Positions 1-7,817 of a stretch of DNA of 23,057 nucleotides are shown piece after piece; within the stretch, counting starts at the first letter, position 1, and each line of letters begins with the position of its first letter. Below the pieces are notes generated by a model. The model had not been told where the DNA came from. It ran no database searches and saw only the letters and a list, made by a program, of their open reading frames with translations. The DNA is from Paulinella micropora (Eukaryota; Cercozoa; Imbricatea; Euglyphida), in contig BJOX01000294.1 of assembly GCA_009731375.1 (NCBI GenBank), forward strand, positions 240,140 through 263,196. The letters are read 5' to 3'. A program made the position numbers and the translations under genes.

Positions 1-956
1 GAATCCGCTTTGACGTGCCGTATGAGGATATATATTTATCGTCTTTTAGCGTCTATCCGTGGGTCGATGCGCTGTGTGGCATGACTCCATAGCGCATACT
101 ATTTGCAGAAAGAAATCAGAAGGTGTATGACGAAAATGCTATTTCCGTCATAAAATCGGGAGGGGGTACTGTAGGCATCACCCCCGGATAGCCGGGAAAA
201 AGTACCTTTTCCTGGTGACAGGTGCACCAGCTTGTTTTTCAGTATTATTTGTCCGGATTGGACCTGATGCCATTTTATTCCTGGTCTGTTGCCGTTTTCC
301 TTTTTGGCTTCACTGAGCTAATATAACGAGACATCATTCTCATTCTTGAGGACTGTGTTTGGTTGTATTACCGACTTTTTACGAGCTATCGTTGGGGGCA
401 TTAACACTTGTCTCACCACAGTGATTATCATCATGACCCCCAAACTTGATCAGGAAAGCCACGCACCGTGGACCCGGAATGAGATCCGGCTATCACAGTT
501 CTTCCCAGCCCTCCCTACTTTTAATACTACATGCAGACTCTCACAGGATGATAAATACTAGCAGTGTTGAAATCTCTGCTTCGCTCTCCTCATTGGACAT
601 TATTAATACTGAATTAGACCCTTTCTCCTCAGTTGTGTCCGCCACTATTACTTAATTATCAGTTACTAGTAGTAGTCGTTACTGTTGATGCCAGATTAGT
701 ATTAATATTGTAGGCGCAGATAGGTAAATATGCGACCTTTTCTTATACCCCTCAGTATACACACTGGCCTTGTGATCATACGGTATAGATGAGCTGTATC
801 TCGTGATGGCAAGATAAGTATGGTTATATCCGTTTTTATTTATATACTTTGAGCCGATTGAAAACGATAATATTAAGACACTGTCAAGTAACCGGTACTA
901 CTTTTTGCAGGATAATATTATCGTTAGGGCTGACATTGGGAAATGGCTCACTGTTT
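1..956. other. Left flank, no convincing gene
   Basis: AT-rich sequence with only short frames. One frame, bases 3-92 on the plus strand, is open for about 29 codons and reads like protein (RFDVPYEDIYLSSFSVYPW) before a TAG at 90-92; it could be the end of a CDS entering from the left. A hairpin-rich stretch at 158-236 is listed separately. I see nothing else I can support up to the retrotransposon boundary. Confidence 0.5.
158..236. other. Cluster of short inverted repeats beside a purine run
   Basis: The purine run GGGAGGGGG (158-166) is followed by successive short inverted repeats: GGGGGT pairing with ACCCCC across 12 bases, CCCGG-ATAG-CCGGG, AAAAG-TAC-CTTTT, and CTGGTG pairing with CACCAG. 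A purine tract followed a few bases later by TGTAGGCATC looks like the junction between a polypurine tract and an LTR of a different LTR retrotransposon. No second LTR or pol sequence is in view to prove it. Confidence 0.3.
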
Positions 957-961
957 CCTTC
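957..961. repeat. Target-site duplication CCTTC (left copy)
   Basis: CCTTC at 957-961 abuts the left LTR, and the same five bases abut the right LTR at 15915-15919. Five bases is the usual target duplication for Ty1/copia integrases. The match sets the LTR termini used here. Confidence 0.7.
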
Positions 962-1300
962 CTTTGAGAGACTCGCCATCGGGAACCTTTACCGATCCCT
1001 TTCAGGATCACTCCGGGCTACTCTAGCAAGACTGTCTCGCAGTAAGGAAACGCACTTTAATTAATAACTCGTATAAGTAAGAGAACTGAACTAACCGCGG
1101 GAGAATCTGCCACGTCACACAGAAGCTGCCACCGTCCGTCACAAAACTGACTAACTTAGATGACCAAGTTACGTAGTTATAATTATGACTGGTAAATGAT
1201 GTATTAAGTCCTTACAGTTTATTGACTGTCCCGGGCCGTCCAATTGACAAATCAACTATCCACGTAACGGTGATTAAGATTGAAATAGCTATGACCAACG
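962..1300 (-). repeat. 3' LTR of the copia element
   Basis: This direct repeat of 339 bp matches 15571-15914 with four base differences (all transitions) and one 5-bp gap. On the minus strand it starts CGTTGGTCATAG and ends CTCTCAAAG. These termini are fixed by the adjoining target duplication and polypurine tract and are not the usual TG...CA; a TG...CA pair (TGGTCATAG to CTCTCA) lies a few bases inside. Confidence 0.92.
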
Positions 1301-1309
1301 CTCCCCTTT
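1301..1309 (-). other. Polypurine tract for plus-strand DNA priming
   Basis: The minus strand reads AAAGGGGAG directly before the 3' LTR. Position and composition match the RNase H-resistant primer of LTR retrotransposons. It independently supports the LTR boundary at 1300. Confidence 0.8.
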
Positions 1310-1754
1310 AGTTATTTGTCAATGCTATAACTATCCGTCATAAGCATACTGTCTTATTGTTCTTAAACAAATGAAAAATTTGCAAGCGCTTCCCGTAAGG
1401 GGTATCAGAAGTCTAAAAAAATTATATATATAAATATAGTAGAGGTGTGTGAAAAAAGTGAAAAGAAAGTAAGCGATCAGTTCTTTGCGTAGAAGGTAAG
1501 TTGTCCAATCTCCGCTGCCACCGGTCGCCGAAAATGTCTGGTGGGGGTCGTCACCCGCCACCCGAGTCCCGGCAAGCCTCCGAAGGCCCGCCACCAACGG
1601 CCTCGATCCTACGATCCGATCGCCACGGGCGCCCAGATCAACACCTATAGGAGAGGACACACTCGCACAAAAGAAAACACAAAGAAAAACAAAACACAAA
1701 ACATCGGTGAAACATCTGCGATCATTCCGGGGATTCCGGAATGATGACCGTGAA
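1310..1754 (-). other. 3' untranslated region of the copia element
   Basis: About 445 bp between the RNase H stop and the polypurine tract. The part near 1520-1640 is more GC-rich than the rest. A minus-strand frame at 1331-1699 has no recognisable domain and odd composition, so I do not call it a gene. Confidence 0.6.
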
Positions 1755-2662
1755 TTAGTTCAATAGATACATGATCTGATCACGAGGTAATGGTTTGGTG
1801 AGTAGATCACCGATTTGTTTCTTAGTACTGACTTTAATAAACTTTATCTCACCATCTCTCTGTGAATGATGTACGAAATATATTTCGAGAGGTATATGTT
1901 TGGTGCGTGGTCCGGATAATCCCCGTTCACCTGCGAGAATTGTTTGGGTATTATCCTCAAATAATTCAACCGGACCTTTTTGCGGAATTCCGAGTTCCTG
2001 TCTAACATGACCTACTGCTAGACCCTCTCTAATACATTCTGCTGCTGCAAATATTTCAGCATCATTCGAACTAACGGCTATCCTAATCTGTCTCTTAGAA
2101 AGCCAACCTATAGGATCCGCTCCCCATAGAATTACGTATCCCGTACGTGACTTTCCGGTCGTATTGCAAACCTTATGGGCCGCATCAGGCCATCACGTGA
2201 CTTTTGGATAGGATTGACCCTCTTGCGGCCCGTGAAATGCTAAACCGCGAAATGAGCCGATTAAATACCGCAATATCCTTCCTAACATTGCATAAGTGAC
2301 TCCCTTATCTATGGTCTGCATAACACTAGCTGCATTGAGCGCCTGTTCTATATCCGGCCTAGTCATCTTAGCTAAATAAAGAAGACTACCAACTATGCTA
2401 GCTATAGCGAACTTACGCAACGCTGCATCATCGGACATAGCTAAGGGCAACTAATCTAGTGCAGGGGTGCTTACGGGGCGGGACTTACCATACCCAAACT
2501 CCCTTAACACCTGTAACTGGTACTTACATTGATGAAGGACAATACGTCCTCCTTCCTGTACTACTTCAATCCCTTTGAACTCCCTTGCAACTCCTAGCCG
2601 TTTTAGGTAGAAATGCTTCTCCAAAGCACTTGAAAAATCTTCATATCATACGCGTTCATGCT
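1755..2662 (-). pseudogene. copia pol: C-terminal reverse transcriptase and RNase H
   Basis: One minus-strand frame from about 2662 to the TAA at 1755-1757 carries the end of the reverse transcriptase and the RNase H, broken only by TAG at 2451-2453 and TGA at 2193-2195. Visible hallmarks in order are REFKGIEV, YQLQVLREFGYGKSRPVSTP, GSLLYLAKMTRPDIEQA (the copia GSLxYLxxTRPDI motif), then RNase H: PDAAHK (first Asp), SKRQIRIAVSSNDAEIFAA (catalytic Glu), EDNTQTI (Asp) and IGDLLTKPL (last Asp). The enzyme would copy the element RNA into DNA and remove RNA from the hybrid, inside virus-like particles. The usual DAD is DAA and the usual EAE is DAE, but the four acidic residues expected at the active site are present. 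Upstream it joins the palm domain through a frameshift near 2650. Confidence 0.88.
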
Positions 2663-3599
2663 AGGCGCCTAAAGATTAAGTCATCTACATGAAAATCCCC
2701 ACTATGGCTTCTCTTATGGGGTTGTCATTCTCAACAAACATACAGAGGTCTGAGTCTAAAAGCCTAAAACCAAGCTCCTTTAACTTCGGGGCTGATATCT
2801 CATACCATCTACGGCCTGCTTGTGGCGCGCCATACAAAGTACCATCAATACGCAAAATCATCCCCTCATGCCCCTCTCTGTCTAACCCATCAGGAGCATA
2901 TGCAAACACAGGGTCATGCATTCGCGCATTTAGGTAGGCATTCTTAAAGTCAACACCATACAGTTTATGGCCATGCCAAGCAGCAAGCTTTGCAAGCATT
3001 AGCAGTGAGCGATGCGAGGCACAAGGAACAAACAACTGGTCAGGGTTAAAACTAACTCCTGGCTCTAAACATGTCTCCCCTCAAAGCTAGTCTAGACTTA
3101 ACAACTTCCTATTGTTCTCGTCTATCTTCACTTTATGAACCCATGTGAGCCTAACTATCTTGCTAACTCCAGCCTTTTTGGCTTCACTATAGTTAACCCA
3201 AGTGTATGTCTTAAAGTCTTTAAGGGACTGTATCTCCTTCTTCATGCCTTCTTGCAAATCTTTCGCTGTCATACCCTGCTCTGCTATCTCTTTCGGCACA
3301 CGAATGTTAAGATAAAGCAAAAGCTCATTCAGCTCATTCATGCATCTTTCATGACATAACATAGTACTCTCCAACTCTCCGGCAGGCAATACGGACTCTC
3401 CCTCACTTACACTGTACTTGCTGATCTCTGAATCTAGCATCTTCTCTAGTTTGTCTTCAAACTGTACAAAGTGAGATGGCTTAGGTTGTTTTCTAACTTG
3501 TAACCTGTCTTTGGGGGCACATTTCTGCTTTACTATTCCTATGCGTACTTTGCTCTCCCATCCTTCTCCGTAAGTCTTCTCTGCCCACTCCTCTCCCAC
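2663..3599 (-). pseudogene. copia pol: N-terminal reverse transcriptase (fingers and palm)
   Basis: The segment 3599-3087 ends with the copia entry motif (GMKKEIQSLKDFKTYTWV, then LTWVHKVKID). After a frameshift near 3100 comes VVKSRLALRGDMF, after another near 3065 comes GVSFNPDQLFVPCASHRSLL, and the palm frame at 3035-2685 has YGVDFKNAYLNA (first catalytic Asp) and LYGAPQAGRRWYE. A further shift near 2690 is needed to read the catalytic box HVDDLIF, whose VDD codons lie at 2680-2688. Family members usually have a Tyr or another hydrophobic residue where His stands here. At least three frame changes in about 400 bp mean no functional enzyme is encoded. N-terminal to 3500 the sequence is a poorly conserved linker. 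Confidence 0.88.
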
Positions 3600-3973
3600 T
3601 CTCTTGCAGGGACTCTCACTCTCACTCCCTCTAGTTCTTGAACCTCAAGTACCTTTCGTTCTCGTTTTAGTTCAGTATGCGGTCGTGATTGTGGTTGTTG
3701 TGCTTGTCGTCTTGCTCTCTTTCCTTCGTGAACTATGTTAGCTTCTGTGATTTTATCACTTTGCTCCCATGTTCTTCCTTTACTAGGCTGCTCACTCTCT
3801 TCATATGCTCTTCTCTCGTGTTGTGTCTGTGGTCAGATGCATCTGTGAGCGTGTGCGTGTCCTAGTCCTGCGTTGGTTGTTTGGGATTGTGTCGGTGGGA
3901 TGGGGTGCAGCTGTCGATGTTGTGTCGATGTCCTGTGTAGAGAAGCTATCTTGTGTTGGTGTGTGTTTGTGAT
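3600..3973 (-). pseudogene. Decayed integrase-reverse transcriptase linker
   Basis: No long frame crosses this stretch on the minus strand, while integrase sequence lies before it and reverse transcriptase after it. Flanking residues are acidic and Thr/His-rich, as in the variable linkers of copia polyproteins. Several stops occur in all minus-strand frames, so the linker has taken indels. I see no other feature. Confidence 0.5.
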
Positions 3974-4573
3974 CTAAGCTGTCCCCCCTGTGTCCCCTCC
4001 ATACTCCCCCTGCTCTAGTTGACTGTCTGACTGACTAACATCATGGACATGGCCATATGAGTCGTCATCGTCATGAGTCTGTGTCGTGTTCTTTTGTGTG
4101 TGGGTGGTGGTGGCTGTGGTGGTGGAGGTTGTGGTGTGTGTCTGTTCGACCTCGACATCCTTACTCTCACTCTCCCCCTCAGCTACATCCTCATCCCACT
4201 CTACTGTCCTATCTGGGTGTGCTTCCTTACCTATCATGTACGGATTAAACCGCACGTTTCTAACTCCTGCTATCACCTTCCTACCGTCCCACACTCTGTA
4301 TAACTCCCTAAACAAGTCATACCCTACTAGCATGACCTTCTTTCCTCTAAACTGACCTTTTCTACCTATGTACATAACTCCCATGCATCCTATTGGTCTG
4401 AGGTGGGTCAGGAAAGGTTTTCTGCCTAAAAGCTGCTCATATGGGGAAATCCCTTTTCTTGGCCCATGAATGGCGGGCAAGATGTTGAGGAGGGTGGTGG
4501 CAGAATGCTCCATTTCTGCCCAAAATGAAATGGGCAGATGGGCATGATATCGCATAGCCCTTGCGGCTCCTAC
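3974..4573 (-). pseudogene. copia integrase C-terminal part
   Basis: Beginning ARAMRYHAHLPISFWAE, this is the helix after the catalytic Glu, followed by LLNILPAIHGPRKGISPYEQLLGRKP and LRPIGCMGVMYIGRKGQFRGKKVMLVGYD. Copia integrases have the same order: FWAEA, (K)TPYE..L.GRKP, then the LR.FGC..Y ... KL...G..G.F.GY block. The remainder (after about residue 110) is acidic, then Thr/His-rich with ATTTTHTQ runs. Integrase joins the cDNA to host DNA. The frame is separated from the catalytic Glu (NPIAEKA) by a frameshift near 4573, where the upstream frame hits TAA. Confidence 0.88.
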
Positions 4574-4620
4574 CGTTATATCATAGCTTTCTCAGCTATG
4601 GGGTTTCCGTCCTTGTCCCC

Positions 4621-4790
4621 CGTTGCTGAGATCTTCCATATAAACTGCCTCGGCTTCCAAGGCACTGCAAGAAGCGAAACGACACGCGCAAACGGAAACG
4701 GAGCAGACCTTGCTGCGCGATTAAGAGCGTTTCTTTCCGTGGAGGTACCAACTGGCAGCACTGGAGGAGGTGAAGAGGGAGGCAATTGCA
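4621..4790. mobile_element. 170-bp insertion between the catalytic Asp and Glu of integrase
   Basis: Integrase homology stops at SAAT and restarts at GDKDG. Related hexamers sit at the two edges (CGTTGC at 4621-4626, CGTCGC at 4791-4796, plus strand), compatible with an imperfect target duplication. The length is not a multiple of three, so it shifts the frame. Canonical GT-AG ends can be found near the edges, but splicing there would not restore the frame. No terminal inverted repeat is evident. It could be a short non-autonomous element or captured filler DNA. Confidence 0.45.
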
Positions 4791-4920
4791 CGTCGCCGCG
4801 CTACGCAAAACACATCCGTACCCGGCGGACAGCCACTCTATCACTTCTTTCGGGATGTCAAACTCCTGATCACACCTTATCTCTCTAATCTGTTTTAGTA
4901 ATGGTAAAAATGAAGCGGTG

Positions 4921-4929
4921 GCTACCGCC
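4921..4929. repeat. 9-bp direct repeat GCTACCGCC (left edge of insert)
   Basis: Identical to 11906-11914. Joining the integrase across one copy gives the continuous frame CIKQ-AVA-TASFLPLLKQIRE, so one copy is original and the other arose with the insertion. Nine-base duplications are typical of Mutator-like transposases. Confidence 0.7.
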
Positions 4930-4945
4930 AAAGAAAGGTCCAGCC

Positions 4946-7810
4946 ATGAAGAAGTCGTCAACGTCAAGCCAGACCTGTGGCCTCTGCATCTACAGCCGTG
5001 GTCGAGGAGTAATCCGAAAGACAGTGCAAAGACAGGCTGAAACTAAAGGTTTTAATCTAAAGCAGACATTGTTCTTGTTCTTGTGCGAGTCAGCGCAGGA
5101 TGCCGGTCGTCCACTGCACACCTCGGCCCCAGCACCAGCCAGCTTCGACACCCTTGTGCTAGTGTGCCTGGACGAGGACAGCCCTTTGTCCCAGCCCCGG
5201 CAAGCGCACGACTGCCTGCGCAAGGCCGAGGAGGGCCAGAAACTAGCAAGATTGTACTCGAACAACGACGGGGGTTGGCGCTCCAAGCTGTTGCAGAATA
5301 TCAACAGGATCTGCTGCTGGTCTCCCCAGCAGGACTGGATCTACGAATTTGGATACATGGATGGGGGTGTCAGGAGGTGTGTACAAAAGCTGGTAGAGGA
5401 GTGTAAGGAGCCTACCATGGGCCAGATGGCGGATGCCTGGGAAAAGTGGTCTGAGATGAGCAAGTGGCTAGAAGACAAGAGAGACTGGGCGTACGGCGCT
5501 CAGTATCAGGTTACGCAAGCCCTGCAGGAAGTGAGGCTGCTGCCAAACGATCCTTGGGACAGTCTGGATTGGAAGTCCATCGCCCGGAAAGCGGGCAGGC
5601 AAGCCTTTGTGCCGGACGGCGCCAAAAGCTGGGGATTCTTGTGCGGTAGCAGGCCCGGTGCTGGGGGCGGCACATTGGCGCTAAAGCTGCAGGAGCCAAA
5701 AAGGAAGCAGGACGAGACGTCCTGGTGGAAGCTGTTCTGGACTGGCCTGTACGACATGCACGAATTGGAAGCGCACGGTGTGACTGTGCCGCACATCCGA
5801 GATGACCCACATAGATATTTTAGTCTGTCCAGCTTAACCTTGGTTGATTGCGTGCCTACGTCGGATGAACAGTATCTGAACTTGAAAGACTTCCCAAGAT
5901 TGAAATCCCTGCGTTTAGTACGCACGCGCACCCACGTGACCCTGAATTCCGAATGCAATTTGAAGAAGCTCGCCATAACCAGTATTGCAACCCGGCCGCC
6001 ATGGCCGCTGCAAAAAAGAGTGACGTCTGATCACCGTTCTGACACATACACAGACAACGGAAGGCGGGACTGGGGAACACCCTTGGACGCACTAGAGGAG
6101 CTCGAATTACACTATGGCGAGCAGGCAGTGCATGGTGCAGTTAGCTTTGACACGACTCTAACATCTTACGACCGACTAACGACCCTGCGGCTGCGTTGCA
6201 GAGCCGGCGAGGAAGATCTAGATGTCAAGCGCTTTACAAGGCAGAACAGGAATATTCTGAGCGCCATGAACGATGAGGCTACGAGCGAAGTGCATGAGCC
6301 CCTGGCGGACCTGATTGGTGGCTACGTTCGCAACGATCCCGCTCAGCCCCCGTTGCTAGATCACACGTCAGTCACCAGCCTGTTTGCATCGGACAGTAAG
6401 AAACTCAATCATCTGCACGAGCTGGAGGTCTCGGGCTTTACGCTGGCTAGCACGCTGTTGCCAACCATTACTCGAATGTTTCCGAACCTGGAACGGCTGC
6501 ACATCGTAAACTGCCGGCTGTCTGCCGATTACAGGCCGCAACGCTTCGCTGAGAGCGTACGGGTGTTAAAAGGACTCGTCGGCCTGTCGCTGCGCGGTTG
6601 TGGTAGCTGGGCGACTACTAGCCTGTTGGCGAAGCTATTTACTACGGAAACTAAACTGTCGGAGCTGGACCTGCGCGACACCGCGGTCGCCGACGTGAGC
6701 TACCTTTGTGTCCTGCGGCGGCTGCAAAAGCTAAGCGTGCCATGTTCGCGCGGTTTGCATCTTCTGGGCGCTCGTATGGCCACGGAAGATCTAGATGCAG
6801 GGATCACGTACTCTGCCTGGGCCCGGGGGGGTGTAGATCGCGGGCCTGTACTGCAGGAGCTCAAGGTGCAGGAGCCTTGTTCACTGCACGACGTGATACT
6901 CATAGCATATAACCTGTGCGACCTCAGGGCCCTAACCCTCCGGCTCAGCGTAGACAAACCTCTCCCTGATGCAGCGGACTTGTGCGACCTTCTGTGGGAC
7001 ATGGTGCCGGGCCTAACCGACTGGCGAGTGCGCGACACGAGGTCCGCTGTTAGCCCTGGCTTTGCCGCGCGTTTGTTTGAGCTCAGCGCAGACCTAGCAG
7101 AGCGTGGCACTATCACAATAGACCTGCATGGTGTGCTCTGGGATCTGCGGACACTGGTTTCTCAACTGCGGCAGCACTCTACTGTCAAATGCCTGTTTGA
7201 TCTGCCGCCCCTGCCCCAAAACCCAGCGGAGCCGTCGCGTGCGGGGGCGCGGCCCCCGCACAGCACCGAACGCGTCTTGGTGGCTAGTTACTGGTCCACT
7301 GGGGAGGCAGATATCCTCGAGACTTTCCGACCACTGCCGAACGTCCTTGCCGCCTGGAGAGATCAGGGCGGCCCGCCCCTTGCACTGAGCTGGGAGAAGC
7401 TCAGCGCCAAACCGGGCGCGGCCGCGAGCAGCGCGGTCCGTGCCGCCGAGTACATGCTGCGCAATGTATTGCTTGAGGAAGCCATCGCGAGTGGGTATGC
7501 AGGGGTCGTCGTTACTTGTGCGTCTGCAAAAGGAACGCCCGAGAAACTAGGGCGAGACGAAATATTAACATTTCTGGACGACGTGAGAGAAGTTGCGCTT
7601 GAGAAAATCCAAGCAACAAACAAGAAAATGCTTCGCGATGAGAGCTGGGAACCAATCAAGGCCCTAGTAGAAAACAGCACGTTTACGCGGTACAACAGGG
7701 AGTCTGAACTTTACGCAGCAACAGCACAATACCTAAAGGAGAGGCCTTCCGGTGGGTCGCAGGAGTTGTGGACCCCTCATACGCATTCCAAGCAATATTG
7801 GAAGAGCTAA
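4946..7810 (+). CDS. Leucine-rich-repeat protein of unknown family, 3' end broken
   Basis: A 969-codon open frame begins at 4901, but its first codons lie in copia integrase sequence, so I take the Met at 4946 (context CAGCCATGA, just inside the insert) as the likeliest start; the gene may also be 5'-truncated. Counting from 4901, residues 1-290 match no domain I know and are Trp-rich (for example WEKWSEMSKWLEDKRDWAYG). Residues about 305-745 carry irregular LRRs such as FPRLKSLRLV, LEELELHYG, LHELEVSGF, FPNLERLHIVNC, LVGLSLRGCG, LSELDLRD and LRALTLRLS, like F-box/RNI-type repeats. Residues about 770-947 look helical (EKIQATNKKMLRDESWEPIK). No F-box, kinase, NB-ARC or transmembrane segment is seen. 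Near 7745 the protein-like sequence moves to another frame (RWVAGVVDPSYAFQAILEEL) and runs to about 7817, where HYR sequence starts. LRRs usually bind protein partners; the role is unknown. Confidence 0.7.
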   Translation: MKKSSTSSQTCGLCIYSRGRGVIRKTVQRQAETKGFNLKQTLFLFLCESAQDAGRPLHTSAPAPASFDTLVLVCLDEDSPLSQPRQAHDCLRKAEEGQKLARLYSNNDGGWRSKLLQNINRICCWSPQQDWIYEFGYMDGGVRRCVQKLVEECKEPTMGQMADAWEKWSEMSKWLEDKRDWAYGAQYQVTQALQEVRLLPNDPWDSLDWKSIARKAGRQAFVPDGAKSWGFLCGSRPGAGGGTLALKLQEPKRKQDETSWWKLFWTGLYDMHELEAHGVTVPHIRDDPHRYFSLSSLTLVDCVPTSDEQYLNLKDFPRLKSLRLVRTRTHVTLNSECNLKKLAITSIATRPPWPLQKRVTSDHRSDTYTDNGRRDWGTPLDALEELELHYGEQAVHGAVSFDTTLTSYDRLTTLRLRCRAGEEDLDVKRFTRQNRNILSAMNDEATSEVHEPLADLIGGYVRNDPAQPPLLDHTSVTSLFASDSKKLNHLHELEVSGFTLASTLLPTITRMFPNLERLHIVNCRLSADYRPQRFAESVRVLKGLVGLSLRGCGSWATTSLLAKLFTTETKLSELDLRDTAVADVSYLCVLRRLQKLSVPCSRGLHLLGARMATEDLDAGITYSAWARGGVDRGPVLQELKVQEPCSLHDVILIAYNLCDLRALTLRLSVDKPLPDAADLCDLLWDMVPGLTDWRVRDTRSAVSPGFAARLFELSADLAERGTITIDLHGVLWDLRTLVSQLRQHSTVKCLFDLPPLPQNPAEPSRAGARPPHSTERVLVASYWSTGEADILETFRPLPNVLAAWRDQGGPPLALSWEKLSAKPGAAASSAVRAAEYMLRNVLLEEAIASGYAGVVVTCASAKGTPEKLGRDEILTFLDDVREVALEKIQATNKKMLRDESWEPIKALVENSTFTRYNRESELYAATAQYLKERPSGGSQELWTPHTHSKQYWKS

Positions 7811-7817
7811 CAAGTTT
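7745..7817 (+). pseudogene. Frame-shifted end of the LRR gene before the HYR block
   Basis: After ATAQYLKE the original frame becomes low-quality (HTHSKQYWKS then stop at 7808-7810), whereas the +2 frame gives RWVAGVVDPSYAFQAILEEL followed by TSF, a plausible helical continuation. This suggests a one- or two-base indel near 7745. The continuation is cut where minus-strand HYR homology begins, near 7818. Confidence 0.45.

Larger units (their letters stand above)
4574..4929 (-). pseudogene. copia integrase core, second Asp and Glu
   Basis: On the minus strand the core resumes with AVATASFLPLLKQIREIRCD (second catalytic Asp in IRCDQEFD) and continues through WLSAGYGCVLRSAAT. It then changes frame across about 170 bp of unrelated sequence and returns as GDKDGNPIAEKAMI, with the catalytic Glu in NPIAE. 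If bases 4621-4790 are removed, exactly 35 residues separate Asp and Glu, the DD35E spacing of retroelement integrases. This is the downstream half of the gene split by the 7-kb insert; its first residues (AVA) are encoded in the 9-bp repeat at 4921-4929. Confidence 0.85.

Noticed and set aside
1331-1699. 122-codon minus-strand frame in the 3' UTR of the copia element
   Set aside because: It overlaps the region between the pol stop and the polypurine tract, has no recognisable domain and includes AT-repeat-encoded YIYIYN; likely chance.
4621-4796. The 170-bp integrase interruption as a spliceosomal intron
   Set aside because: The available GT and AG positions give the wrong downstream frame.
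4901-4945. Start of the LRR protein at the Met at 4901
   Set aside because: These codons lie in copia integrase sequence and within or before the 9-bp repeat, so they are not part of the inserted gene.
5506-7695. Minus-strand frames opposite the LRR gene
   Set aside because: No domains and biased composition; shadows of the plus-strand gene.
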